From positions 1,926,501-1,990,500 of the forward strand of contig JAFFSR010000353.1 in the NCBI GenBank assembly GCA_017163975.1: a stretch of DNA of 64,000 nt. Reading direction: 5' to 3'. Made by a program: the position numbers and the translations under genes. Below the pieces are notes generated by a model, which saw nothing but the letters and a program-made list of their open reading frames with translations, did no database searches and was not told the origin of the DNA. Shown piece after piece: positions 1 through 11,640 of this stretch. Position 1 is the first letter of the stretch; every line of letters begins with the position of its first letter. Source of the stretch: Anastatus disparis. Taxonomy: Eukaryota; Arthropoda; Insecta; Hymenoptera; Eupelmidae.

Positions 1-74
1 TTCTAACTTCAAGTAAAACTGAGCTATGTTATTCAGAAATAATTTTGATTCAACATCAGCATCATATTGAAAAT

Positions 75-613
75 TCACAAATTCAAATCACATTCTTGAA
101 CATCGATATCTATTGATAAATCATTGACCAGTTCTACAGCTTCATTATTGATATCAAATTCATCTTCATTATGCTGTATATTGCTTATTGAATTATTCTT
201 ATGTTTCCTATGATATTTTGTCATATGTCCAGTAAAAGAAGATAAAACTGAGTATTTCCGATGACATGATTGATAAGGACATATAATTGGTTGCTTATTA
301 TTGATATGATTTTTTAATGTTTTAAAAGGAAATTAAAATTATCCATTTCTTTTCGACATGTACTTACTGTACATATAAACTTGCCTCTATCATTAGCTGA
401 ATGCTCGACGCAAAACGTTTGTTCTTTTCTCGATTTCAAACCATGAGTACGATGCAAATGAGTGTTCAAATAAGCAAGATTTTGAAAGAATTTTTTGCAT
501 TTATGGTAGCCACAATAATAATAATGAGATATATTTCGATGGTATTTTTGATGATCTATATGTATTTTTAAATTAGAAGATGTGAAGTCGCAGAAGTTAC
601 AGAAATACATGTC
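75..613 (-). pseudogene. C2H2 zinc-finger terminal exon, frameshifted
   Basis: Read on the minus strand, an exon opens after an acceptor-like ttttacag at about 614-617. It encodes C2H2 fingers: CNFC...H...H, then C-x4-C-x12-H-x4-H (CGYHKC...HLHRTH), then CTVSTC...H. The frame closes at about 314, but a one-base shift there restores a further C-x4-C...H...H finger (CPYQSC...HMTKYH) and an acidic tail rich in D, E and N that ends at a stop at 75-77. I see the fingers and infer that a single indel broke the exon. C2H2 fingers of this spacing bind nucleic acid. In insects such orphan multi-finger exons often belong to repeat-derived genes, and the flanking palindrome supports that, but no specific gene is recognised. 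Upstream exons would lie to the right and have been replaced by the 674-9488 element. Confidence 0.6.
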
Positions 614-1839
614 CTGTAAAATCAAAGATTTTTTTACTTAAAATTTTATTTGGTCATATACGTGTGTGTATTTATAGTCCCCAGGCCAGCACCCTTTTCT
701 ACTACTTATTAATACATACTTTAAACTTCGTGAGTGGTTTCATTTTAGCAAGTCTACCACACTTTTTCTCTGCGAAAATTTTCGTAGCTGCTGCCTTTTC
801 GAGTACACACGCGCGGAACTTGTCGAATTCGTGATGTTTTGTTTTGAGATTAATACATACTTCATTTTAATAGATTTAAAAGATAATTTAATAAAAAATG
901 CGAAAAATATTGTGTCGGACAGAAATACTGCTGCAATGAGTTTGTCTACCGCCGTGAATGTGTTGCTTGCACGTGGTTATGTTTTATCATACATACATAG
1001 TTCATTTTTGCATGATTGTTTAATAATTACTTATAAAATCAAGTGGTCATCTTGTCCGACAAATCCCTTGCTGCGTTTTTTCAGACCGATAGCGTAAACA
1101 TGTCGTTTATACGATATATGTTTCATGATTAATACATGTTGGACAAAAATAACACATGATAGATAAGAGTAAGTGATGACATAATATTGTCTAGTCCGAC
1201 AAAAATAGTGATTCTTGTATTTAGTCCGACAAAAATAAAGTAGAAATAACATATGGTATAATTCTGTAATTTTGCTACAAACATTATAGTGAAAAAAATA
1301 ATTGAAACTCGTATATTTGATATAAATTCGACAAATTTAATTATTGAAAATCAATTGATAAATAGTATTATAAAAATTGGAGGTTAAAAATTGATATTAT
1401 TTGTCTAACATAATTTTAAATGTATTTTCTAGGAGAAAGAAGAAGATTAAATATATAAAAAAAGATAAATACATGTTTTTACATAAATATGATATGTTGT
1501 TTGACTTAACATGTTATTTATCTTAAATTTCATAAATGAATTGTATATCATTATTTTTAACATAATTATATAACAATAATAATTTGTATATTGTAAATAA
1601 AAACGTTAAAATTTTTTTTGTTATTACGTGCTAAAATTTTTTTTTTTATTACAAACTAATAAATAAACTGCAATTACTATTTATTAAAACAAAAAAACAA
1701 TTATTTGGAATAATGGAAATTTTATCAAATATATTTAATTTATTTAATAAAAATTTATTTTTATTCATTATTATTTAATACACATTAAAAAAAATATTTA
1801 AAAATATATATTATGACTATTATATTTAAATTAAAATTT

Positions 1840-4138
1840 TTAATAATCATCTTCGTTTTCGCTGACTTCGCTCTCAGAATCAGCATCTCCCTCCTCATCA
1901 TCGCTATCGCTTACATCTGAATAACATGGAAAAATTTATTAATAAAATATGCGTAAAATATTTAATTAAGCGAATATAATAAAATAATGTTAATAAAATT
2001 ATATATACCTGAATTATTTGACGATATGCGCTCGATATTTAGCAGCAAATTCTATAGCTTCTTGTTCGAAAATAATTGCACGAATTTCTTCATCATCTAT
2101 TGTCTCTAGATCAACTTCTATCGATGCAACATACTGTTTATGGCCTAATTGTACAAATTTTATTTTTTTCTCAAATTCTTGTTCAATATGTTTTTTTATA
2201 CTGGATGAGCTAAATAAGCTGCACTCAATTTCTTCTGTTGCATACAATTCTTGTAAAAATTCGATGAAACAATTTTTTAAATGAATCATTGATAAAATGC
2301 GACCATTTTTTACAGTTTCTTTGTTTATATATTCGCATAGCCGTTCTCTTGCTAATCTATTAAAATCGCGTTTTGTTGACCATTCATTTGTTGCAGGCTG
2401 CTTTTGTGATTGTTGATATTTTGCATAATATTCAAAGTGACAATGACTATGATATGCTAATTGTGTATGTTCAATATTTTTATTTTCATTAAATATTTTT
2501 AAAAGCATATTGGAGTTATTTAATGCTGTGGCATACTTTTTTAACGTTTGAAGGCATACATATTTTTTTTTTATAAGGCGACAGTAAAACTTTCTCTTTT
2601 TGCGTGTGATGCATATCTTATCACAAATAAAACAGATTTTTGCTGACTTTCCATTGGTAAAACTTTGTACTATCGAATCTGTAATGACATCTGCTATCTC
2701 CTCATTATCTATAAATTCGCTGTCTATATTCCTGTAAAACGTAATGGAACAACATGATATATGTGTAATCCTATTTATAAAATTTCGAGCTTTATACTCA
2801 CTCTATCGTATCATTGTCGCCAATTTCCATTGAATTTAATGTCGAAGCCTCTTCACTATAATGGAAATAAAATTGAAATGTAAATATTGCCTGTAAAAAT
2901 GTATATACAATCTAAAATGTTGTATACTAACGGTAAAGTAGATGCAGCATTTCATTTACATTTGAAATTGCTGACAAATGTACAGATGAATCCATAGCTA
3001 CAGTATTGTTTTCTTGTGAGGATGATGAGGATGACTCTGAACTAAAGATTACAACGTAATTAAATATAAATATTCTTAGTAAGAAATTTGTTTTTGAAAG
3101 TCGTAAGGTATCATGTTCTGAATTATTAAACAGCTCTCTACTAATTCTTTTTTTCATTATTAATATTATAAATTTCATTTTAATCTTTTTATCAAATATT
3201 AATTACTTGGATTAAACTTAACGTTTATTGCATGAATATTGCAATGAATTTAAAAAATATATAAAGAATTCTAGTAAGCCTAAACTCAATTTATTTATTT
3301 AAGTGAAAATAAAATATTTTGCTATAGAAATAATTCATAAATTAATAATAATTTTTATAAATTTATTACTAACATTTTGATTTATAAAATTTAGTTATCT
3401 AAATTTGAAAATATTTAAATTAAAAAATATTTTAATTTCAATTTTTTTTAATAAATAAATAAATACTTTATAAATAATATTAACAAATGAATATTTTTTT
3501 AAATTATGACTCACTTAAAGACAAATTTTAATCATGAACTTTATATTACTATAAGTGAATATGAAATTTATATAAGATTGCGCTAAAAATTACCAGCATA
3601 GTCGAGCATTTACGAATACTACCGAAAATTACCGAACCTCACAAGAAAGTAAACAGAAACGAACATCATAGCATTAATACTCATATTATGAAATCTAGAT
3701 AATATTTTGAAATTTATATCATAATAACATGAATTTATAATGAATAATGAAAACTAAAAAAAATACAACAATTATTATATATTAAGAATGTAATTATTTG
3801 AAAATTTGAAAAATAGATTCATTTTAAACACTTGTAATTTCATTATTAAATAAAGATATACAATTACTTTTAAATATTAATAATACATTATATTTCACAG
3901 ACTTACCTTTCCCATGACAAATATTTTTTCTTGACATTAAATTCTTTGTAGCACGATGAATGGTAACCAATAATATCATGGTCCCAACTCACCGGCAATG
4001 TAACGTTGTTATACTTATGTCGAAAATGCTTTCGACTTTTTAGATACGTTTGACATAAATTCCAAATGTCTTTCGTAAATTTTTTATCGGCTCCCTTTTC
4101 TGTGACCGCTCAAGCGAATTACATAGAAAACACTCCAT
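1840..4138 (-). CDS. Multi-exon zinc-binding protein, left-arm copy (exon 4 open)
   Basis: I read five exons on the minus strand. Exon 1 (4138-3906) starts at ATG and encodes CFLCNSLERS...YHSSCYKEF, a C-x2-C ... H-x3-C zinc-knuckle-like module, and ends at a GTAAGT donor. Exon 2 (3041-2932) is Ser-rich. Exon 3 (about 2854-2802) ends at GTGAGT. Exon 4 (2731-2014) follows TTTTACAG and encodes a second cluster (CFICDK...C...HSHCHFEYY) plus a long helical, charged region. A last exon (1916-1840) encodes a strongly acidic tail (SDSDDEEGDADSE...). The exon 1-2 and 3-4 phases agree, but the exon 2-3 junction and the route into the acidic exon are unclear because exon 4 carries its own stop. I do not recognise the family. 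It resembles cysteine/histidine modules of repeat-derived insect proteins, so a DNA-binding role for the element is only an inference. Confidence 0.5.
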
Positions 4139-4222
4139 ACTTTTTTAAGATTAAAATACAAATTATAACTTTAATTTTTTCGGAGCACTTTGTTTTGATG
4201 TGTTTTGTCGGTAAAAGAAAGG

Positions 4223-4615
4223 TTAAGAGCAGGCCGGATTCGCTGTCCTTGTCTAATTGAAATTTTTGTTATTTACTCAAGTATTAATCGGCGTATCTGC
4301 AAATTGAAGGTTAAGCGCAATAGATATTATTATTACAAATATTTATGCACAAGAAGAAAAAAATCTACCGATTTGTTTTTGAGAAAAGTAAGGAACGCAA
4401 AAATATTATAAACATAAACTTTTACTTCGGTGTTCTTTACTTTTCTCAAAAACAAAGCGGTAGAATTTTTTTTTCTTGTGCATAGATGTTCATAATAATA
4501 ATATCTATTGCGCTCAACCTTTAATTTGAAGATACACCGATTAATACTTCAGTAAATAACAAACAACTCAATTGTTACTCGGTCGGTATCAGGATCTACT
4601 CCGGCCTGCCGTTAA
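4223..4615. mobile_element. TTAAGAGCAGGCC foldback MITE (left arm)
   Basis: Bounded by TTAA on both sides (4223-4226, 4612-4615). The inner sequence is an imperfect hairpin with ~190 bp arms meeting near 4425. The arms carry GTTATTTACT.AAGTATTAATCG and CTTGTGCATA blocks in opposite orientation. Related termini occur at 18401 and 30414. It sits about 85 bp upstream of the exon 1 ATG of the arm gene. Confidence 0.8.
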
Positions 4616-4656
4616 GAAGGCATATTCATTTACAAGAAATAGTCCATATATTCGCT

Positions 4657-5500
4657 TTTAAATTTCGGCACTGTATTGAAATACATGTGTTTATATTATT
4701 ACTTTGTCACTAGAAAGGTTGAAACATCTGACAAGTAATAACTGTTATTTACTATTATTCGTAAAAATATTAGATAAATGTTTATATTTTTTTCAGTTAA
4801 AAATATATATTTATTAATAAAATTTTTCTATCATTTGAATTATGAAATTGTAAATTTTTGAAATATTCTTTTCTAATGCAGTTATAATATTCGTTGAAGA
4901 TTAAGTGAGCAGGTATATTTTACTTACAAGAAGGGGCTCTGTGACCCAATCGATTTTTAGTTGAATCGTAGCTATTTATTTAGAACATCTGTTCAAAAAT
5001 TGTATATACCTGAGCTCAATAACGTATTGTAGTCTTTCCTTATTTTTCAGTTCTCTACTAACAGCGTAACATTTGTGTCACTGGTATAGACATACGAAAA
5101 ATATCTTTTTATTATATGCAAAACAAATTAGTGCTTACTTTTTAATTAATTAACTATCTTTTAAATAATTTTTTTTAATGGTGATATTGTAACATTCTAT
5201 TTTTTGATTGGAAAAGAATATTATTTTAAAGATTTATAATTAAATTAAATAAAAATATATTTATAATTTAAAAAATGTTCACTTTTTAATAATTTTTTAA
5301 TAAATAGTAAACAATAATTATTTTTCGTAATTGCAACAAGAACATTGCTTAATTTTCCAGAATTTATTTTATTAATTATTTTGGAATAAATTTATTGATA
5401 TTATAAATATGTTTATTTAAATCAGAGTTATGAAATTGATATTATATCAACTTTATTTGAAATTCCCTCGACAAAATTCATAGAAACAGTACTTTATTTC
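4657..5500. other. Central spacer of the giant palindrome
   Basis: 844 bp of unpaired AT-rich sequence between the arms. No ORF longer than about 60 codons, no repeats and no recognised motif. It is the single-copy loop, and so the place to design a unique assay for the junctions. Confidence 0.8.
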
Positions 5501-5541
5501 AGCGAATATATGGACTATTTCTTGTAAATGAATATGCCTTC

Positions 5542-5934
5542 TTAACGGCAGGCCGGAGTAGATCCTGATACCGACCGAGTAACAATTGAGTTGTTTGTTA
5601 TTTACTGAAGTATTAATCGGTGTATCTTCAAATTAAAGGTTGAGCGCAATAGATATTATTATTATGAACATCTATGCACAAGAAAAAAAAATTCTACCGC
5701 TTTGTTTTTGAGAAAAGTAAAGAACACCGAAGTAAAAGTTTATGTTTATAATATTTTTGCGTTCCTTACTTTTCTCAAAAACAAATCGGTAGATTTTTTT
5801 CTTCTTGTGCATAAATATTTGTAATAATAATATCTATTGCGCTTAACCTTCAATTTGCAGATACGCCGATTAATACTTGAGTAAATAACAAAAATTTCAA
5901 TTAGACAAGGACAGCGAATCCGGCCTGCTCTTAA
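5542..5934. mobile_element. TTAAGAGCAGGCC foldback MITE (right arm)
   Basis: Exact mirror of the 4223-4615 element. Its presence at the same site in both arms shows it was inserted before the arms were duplicated or homogenised. Confidence 0.8.
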
Positions 5935-6018
5935 CCTTTCTTTTACCGACAAAACACTTCAAAACAAAGTGCTCCGAAAAAATTAAAGTTATAATTTGTA
6001 TTTTAATCTTAAAAAAGT

Positions 6019-8315
6019 ATGGAGTGTTTTCTATGTAATTCGCTTGAGCGGTCACAGAAAAGGGAGCCGATAAAAAAATTTACGAAAGACATTTGGAATT
6101 TATGTCAAACGTATCTAAAAAGTCGAAAGCATTTTCGACATAAGTATAACAACGTTACATTGCCGGTGAGTTGGGACCATGATATTATTGGTTACCATTC
6201 ATCGTGCTACAAAGAATTTAATGTCAAGAAAAAATATTTGTCATGGGAAAGGTAAGTCTGTGAAATATAATGTATTATTAATATTTAAAAGTAATTGTAT
6301 ATCTTTATTTAATAATGAAATTACAAGTGTTTAAAATGAATCTATTTTTCAAATTTTCAAATAATTACATTCTTAATATATAATAATTGTTGTATTTTTT
6401 TTAGTTTTCATTATTCATTATAAATTCATGTTATTATGATATAAATTTCAAAATATTATCTAGATTTCATAATATGAGTATTAATGCTATGATGTTCGTT
6501 TCTGTTTACTTTCTTGTGAGGTTCGGTAATTTTCGGTAGTATTCGTAAATGCTCGACTATGCTGGTAATTTTTAGCGCAATCTTATATAAATTTCATATT
6601 CACTTATAGTAATATAAAGTTCATGATTAAAATTTGTCTTTAAGTGAGTCATAATTTAAAAAATATTCATTTGTTAATATTATTTATAAAGTATTTATTT
6701 ATTTATTAAAAAAATTGAAATTAAAATATTTTTTAATTTAAATATTTTCAAATTTAGATAACTAAATTTTATAAATCAAAATGTTAGTAATAAATTTATA
6801 AAAATTATTATTAATTTATGAATTATTTCTATAGCAAAATATTTTATTTTCACTTAAATAAATAAATTGAGTTTAGGCTTACTAGAATTCTTTATATATT
6901 TTTTTAAATTCATTGCAATATTCATGCAATAAACGTTAAGTTTAATCCAAGTAATTAATATTTGATAAAAAGATTAAAATGAAATTTATAATATTAATAA
7001 TGAAAAAAAGAATTAGTAGAGAGCTGTTTAATAATTCAGAACATGATACCTTACGACTTTCAAAAACAAATTTCTTACTAAGAATATTTATATTTAATTA
7101 CGTTGTAATCTTTAGTTCAGAGTCATCCTCATCATCCTCACAAGAAAACAATACTGTAGCTATGGATTCATCTGTACATTTGTCAGCAATTTCAAATGTA
7201 AATGAAATGCTGCATCTACTTTACCGTTAGTATACAACATTTTAGATTGTATATACATTTTTACAGGCAATATTTACATTTCAATTTTATTTCCATTATA
7301 GTGAAGAGGCTTCGACATTAAATTCAATGGAAATTGGCGACAATGATACGATAGAGTGAGTATAAAGCTCGAAATTTTATAAATAGGATTACACATATAT
7401 CATGTTGTTCCATTACGTTTTACAGGAATATAGACAGCGAATTTATAGATAATGAGGAGATAGCAGATGTCATTACAGATTCGATAGTACAAAGTTTTAC
7501 CAATGGAAAGTCAGCAAAAATCTGTTTTATTTGTGATAAGATATGCATCACACGCAAAAAGAGAAAGTTTTACTGTCGCCTTATAAAAAAAAAATATGTA
7601 TGCCTTCAAACGTTAAAAAAGTATGCCACAGCATTAAATAACTCCAATATGCTTTTAAAAATATTTAATGAAAATAAAAATATTGAACATACACAATTAG
7701 CATATCATAGTCATTGTCACTTTGAATATTATGCAAAATATCAACAATCACAAAAGCAGCCTGCAACAAATGAATGGTCAACAAAACGCGATTTTAATAG
7801 ATTAGCAAGAGAACGGCTATGCGAATATATAAACAAAGAAACTGTAAAAATGGTCGCATTTTATCAATGATTCATTTAAAAATTGTTTCATCGAATTTTT
7901 ACAAGAATTGTATGCAACAGAAGAAATTGAGTGCAGCTTATTTAGCTCATCCAGTATAAAAAAACATATTGAACAAGAATTTGAGAAAAAAATAAAATTT
8001 GTACAATTAGGCCATAAACAGTATGTTGCATCGATAGAAGTTGATCTAGAGACAATAGATGATGAAGAAATTCGTGCAATTATTTTCGAACAAGAAGCTA
8101 TAGAATTTGCTGCTAAATATCGAGCGCATATCGTCAAATAATTCAGGTATATATAATTTTATTAACATTATTTTATTATATTCGCTTAATTAAATATTTT
8201 ACGCATATTTTATTAATAAATTTTTCCATGTTATTCAGATGTAAGCGATAGCGATGATGAGGAGGGAGATGCTGATTCTGAGAGCGAAGTCAGCGAAAAC
8301 GAAGATGATTATTAA
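6019..8315 (+). pseudogene. Multi-exon zinc-binding protein, right-arm copy (broken)
   Basis: Mirror copy of the left-arm gene. Exon 1 6019-6251, exon 2 7116-7225, exon 3 about 7303-7355, exon 4 from 7426, acidic terminal exon 8239-8315. Splice sites are the same: GTAAGT after exon 1, GTGAGT after exon 3, TTTTACAG before exon 4. Within exon 4 a one-base loss in an A-run near 7850 shifts the frame, so the reading frame from 7649 ends at 7870. A second one-base loss near 7880 lets the distal part reopen (7908-8141). The left arm has six A's where this copy has five at both places. The peptide is otherwise unchanged, so the two losses are recent relative to the arm duplication, or they are sequencing errors in homopolymers. 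Confidence 0.5.
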
Positions 8316-9488
8316 AAATTTTAATTTAAATATAATAGTCATAATATATATTTTTTAAATATTTTTTTTTAATGTGTATTAAATAATAATGAATAAAAAT
8401 AAATTTTTATTAAATAAATTAAATATATTTGATAAAATTTCCATTATTCCAAATAATTGTTTTTTTTGTTTTAATAAATAGTAATTGCAGTTTATTTATT
8501 AGTTTGTAATAAAAAAAAAAAAATTTTTAGCACGTAATAACAAAAAAAATTTTAACGTTTTTATTTACAATATACAAATTATTATTGTTATATAATTATG
8601 TTAAAAATAATGATATACAATTCATTTATGAAATTTAAGATAAATAACATGTTAAGTCAAACAACATATCATATTTATGTAAAAACATGTATTTATCTTT
8701 TTTTATATATTTAATCTTCTTCTTTCTCCTAGAAAATACATTTAAAATTATGTTAGACAAATAATATCAATTTTTAACCTCCAATTTTTATAATACTATT
8801 TATCAATTGATTTTCAATAATTAAATTTGTCGAATTTATATCAAATATACGAGTTTCAATTATTTTTTTTCACTATAATGTTTGTAGCAAAATTACAGAA
8901 TTATACCATATGTTATTTCTACTTTATTTTTGTCGGACTAAATACAAGAATCACTATTTTTGTCGGACTAGACAATATTATGTCATCACTTACTCTTATC
9001 TATCATGTGTTATTTTTGTCCAACATGTATTAATCATGAAACATATATCGTATAAACGACATGTTTACGCTATCGGTCTGAAAAAACGCAGCAAGGGATT
9101 TGTCGGACAAGATGACCACTTGATTTTATAAGTAATTATTAAACAATCATGCAAAAATGAACTATGTATGTATGATAAAACATAACCACGTGCAAGCAAC
9201 ACATTCACGGCGGTAGACAAACTCATTGCAGCAGTATTTCTGTCCGACACAATATTTTTCGCATTTTTTATTAAATTATCTTTTAAATCTATTAAAATGA
9301 AGTATGTATTAATCTCAAAACAAAACATCACGAATTCGACAAGTTCCGCGCGTGTGTACTCGAAAAGGCAGCAGCTACGAAAATTTTCGCAGAGAAAAAG
9401 TGTGGTAGACTTGCTAAAATGAAACCACTCACGAAGTTTAAAGTATGTATTAATAAGTAGTAGAAAAGGGTGCTGGCCTGGGGACTAT

Positions 9489-9652
9489 CTCAGCGGTACT
9501 TACACATGCAAGCGCGTATACGTACATACGCGTGCTTGCATGTTCAACCACTTTGGTCTTTTTGGGTGTTTGCGCGCGCATCTTCCAGTATCGTACGGTT
9601 TCAGGGCCATACATACTCGGGCGCTCACAAGATATATATCAACTTTGTTGAT
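9489..9652 (-). repeat. Truncated second LTR copy
   Basis: Matches 11475-11637 nearly base for base (TCTCAGCGGTACTTACACAT ... ATATATCAACTTTGT). It ends abruptly where the 674-9488 palindrome begins, which is the evidence for truncation or insertion. Confidence 0.65.
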
Positions 9653-9988
9653 GACTAAGTCTTCATTATCTTTTTTATATTTATTTAACAGATTTTTAAT
9701 TATAATATTGTCTTCTAATAAGTTTTTTATCTTATTTGACAATTCATTTATCTGTTCTTTGAAATTTATTGTTCCCACATCTGCGGTTTTTTCTAAATTA
9801 AAGACTATGGATTTGTCTGGACTAGCTGTATTAATTTTGTCATCCAACTCTTGTTGTTTATTAAACAACAATGTCAGCTCATATGACACAGCTTTCATTC
9901 ATTCGTTTTGCTTTATGTTGACGTCTTCCTCTATGGTCTTATCAAGATTTTCTAGTTCTTGCATCAGTATCTCTGATCTTTTCGCCAT
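9653..9988 (-). pseudogene. gag-like coiled-coil fragment, one stop
   Basis: An ATG at 9988-9986 opens MAKRSEILMQELENLDKTIE, a heptad-rich start. A TGA at 9901-9899 interrupts it and the same frame continues with more coiled-coil (LFNKQQELDDKI...INELSNKIKNLLED) until it runs into the LTR block at 9652. Position directly downstream of LTR, PBS and leader argues for the N-terminal part of a gag-type structural protein. Nothing beyond the coiled coil is present, so nucleocapsid and enzymatic parts have been deleted. Confidence 0.45.
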
Positions 9989-10901
9989 CTTAATTTTTAT
10001 TTTTATTCTAATTTATTTTTCGCAATTATAATTTATTATTATTTATCTACAAAATTAAACTGTAAAATATTTCTAATTTCTTATAATTTCTACTTAACAA
10101 TAGTCATTAATGAAATTTTCCTTCATTTTATATTAGTATGAATTATTTAAATTGTTTAAAACGAAATATTTTAATTTTTAATTTCGTTCATAATTTTTAA
10201 TTATTATGATATTGTCATTCATTAATTGATTTTATTTTATTAATTTATTTTGGTTTATTTTTTATTATGGCTCTTTTAATTTTTTAATATATTTATTCAA
10301 TTTATTTTATTAAAGAGCGTATGCTATTCTATTACAATAACTGTTCTCATTCGCGTTGAGAACCTATGCTTAAGAATTCCCTTTTGTCTATTATTTAGCT
10401 ATCGACCTTTTGACTTTAGTTACTACATATTATTTTCTTTCTCAAATATTCGCGTTTAGACTTGAGATTTACGCAGTTATAACAAAAGATTCTTATAAAA
10501 ATTAAAATGTGTACATTGTCACACTAATCTTCTTGTTTTCCCGCGCGACCTTCAAGTCTATTTCCTTTATAATTCACGATTAGTTTGTGCGAGAATTTAA
10601 TATTTAATAAAATTTTGGTCTATTTTATTTGCTTTTTTTCAGACAAAAGAAATTCTTTTATAATATATATTTATTTATTTGGTTATTTTAATATACCATT
10701 TTTTGTGCATTTTCATGCCTTTTTTTGATTTTTATTGTTTTATTATTTTTATTATATTATTTTTTATAATTTTATTTTTCATTTTTATTTTTTGTTTTAT
10801 TATAATTTTATGAAAATTTTATTATATAGTAAAAGTGTTAATACGCGACTCTATTCTCGCGTGGGTTTTCTCAACGACAGTTGAGAACCAGTGGGCGCCA
10901 A

Positions 10902-11637
10902 TGTAACGTTTCTATCCTATCATTTATTATTTAATTGATCCTATTTAGAGTATTCTTTTATCGAAACGCGTTAAAGGATCATTAAACAGCTAGCGTGCCA
11001 TGCCTAGCTATTTCGGACCCTGTGTTTCTTTTATTGTTGTTAAAGTCGTTTATAGCTAGGACGCCTTGCCTAGCTATAGCTGACTTTGGATAAATATTAG
11101 TTAATAGTATTTGAATTGATTAAGTGTAAAGCCCGTTATTATTAAGGACCAAATGCCTTAATATTCGGGGCTTTTCACTGGTTAATAGGATAAGGATAAA
11201 GGTTTATCTTGGATAGGCTCTTTATTCAAAACATACAAAATTATCAGTAAGTGATTACAATAAGGCACGTTAACACGTGTCAAGTCTGCCTTGCCTAAGA
11301 CAATGCGTTGGCCTATCGCCCATTACTGCCTTAAGCAAAGTATGACTATCCCGTGAGAGAGCTGATCCAAGAGTGACGAGAGTCACAAGCTCCTCGCACT
11401 GCTTGCATCAGCTCTCTTCGGTCTTTCTTCCACTCTTCTAACTTAGTAGAAGAGAGGGAGAGCCGCCGTGTATTCTCAGCGGTACTTACACATGCAAGCG
11501 CATATACGTACATACGCGCGCTTGCATGTTCAACCACTTTGGTCTTTTTGGGTGTTTGCGCGTGCATCTTCCAGTATCGTACGGTTTCAGGGCCGTACAT
11601 ACTTGGGCGCTCACAAGATATATATCAACTTTGTGGA
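10902..11637 (-). repeat. 5' LTR of the remnant
   Basis: Runs on the minus strand from the shared block at 11637 to ...GTTACA at 10902, directly followed by the PBS-like word. It contains paired GCCTAGCTAT motifs at about 11000-11090 and a polyadenylation-like AATAAA on the minus strand near 11220. A minus-strand frame across 11346-11600 is probably fortuitous. Confidence 0.5.
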
Positions 11638-11640
11638 TGG

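Larger units (their letters stand above)
674..4656 (+). repeat. Left arm of giant inverted repeat
   Basis: This 3983-bp arm pairs with 5501-9488. From the outer end inward it holds a subterminal zone with GTCGGAC motifs (about 940-1240), AT-rich DNA, the minus-strand gene (1840-4138) and an internal foldback MITE (4223-4615). The match is close enough that short peptides predicted in one arm recur unchanged in the other. Confidence 0.93.
674..9488. mobile_element. Giant palindromic element, ~4 kb inverted arms
   Basis: The two ends are inverted copies, starting AGTCCCCAGGCCAGCACC near 676 and ending in its complement near 9486. Pairing continues inward without a break to 4656/5501. Paired positions sum to 10162 at the outer ends and 10155-10157 further in, so the arms differ by only a few indels. 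Each arm holds one copy of the same multi-exon gene, transcribed outward from the centre. The right end abuts a fragment of an LTR element, consistent with insertion into or beside it. I see no clear target-site duplication; only AT flanks both ends. No polymerase, integrase or recognised transposase is visible, so Polinton is not supported. It may be a transposon with enormous TIRs, a palindromic duplication of a smaller element, or an assembly-collapsed inverted repeat. Confidence 0.65.
5501..9488 (-). repeat. Right arm of giant inverted repeat
   Basis: This 3988-bp arm is the reverse complement of 674-4656. Differences I could see are mostly single-base length changes in A/T runs, including two that break the gene copy near 7850 and 7880. 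Confidence 0.93.
9489..11640 (-). mobile_element. LTR retrotransposon remnant (minus strand)
   Basis: A ~165-bp block at 9489-9652 is repeated directly at 11475-11637 with few changes. On the minus strand this gives a 5' LTR (about 11637-10902) ending ...GTTACA, then a TGGCGCCCA primer-binding-site-like word (10892-10900), a leader, a gag-like fragment and the start of a second LTR cut off by the giant palindrome at 9488. A TTTATT at about 11220, AATAAA on the coding strand, lies within the LTR. No protease, reverse transcriptase or integrase remains. LTR limits are approximate because the shared block was judged by eye. The PBS word is the type used by many gypsy-like elements that prime from tRNA-Lys, but clade assignment is not possible. 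Confidence 0.55.

Noticed and set aside
314..625. Treating the minus-strand zinc-finger frame as a complete small gene from its first Met
   Set aside because: An acceptor site precedes the second Met and another finger lies beyond a frameshift, so it is a broken exon.
674..9488. Polinton/Maverick or DNA-virus-like element
   Set aside because: Long TIRs beginning AG suggested it, but there is no DNA polymerase B, integrase, ATPase or capsid gene and no 6-bp duplication.
9540..10031. 163-codon plus-strand frame
   Set aside because: It is antisense to the gag-like fragment and the LTR block, with no domain.
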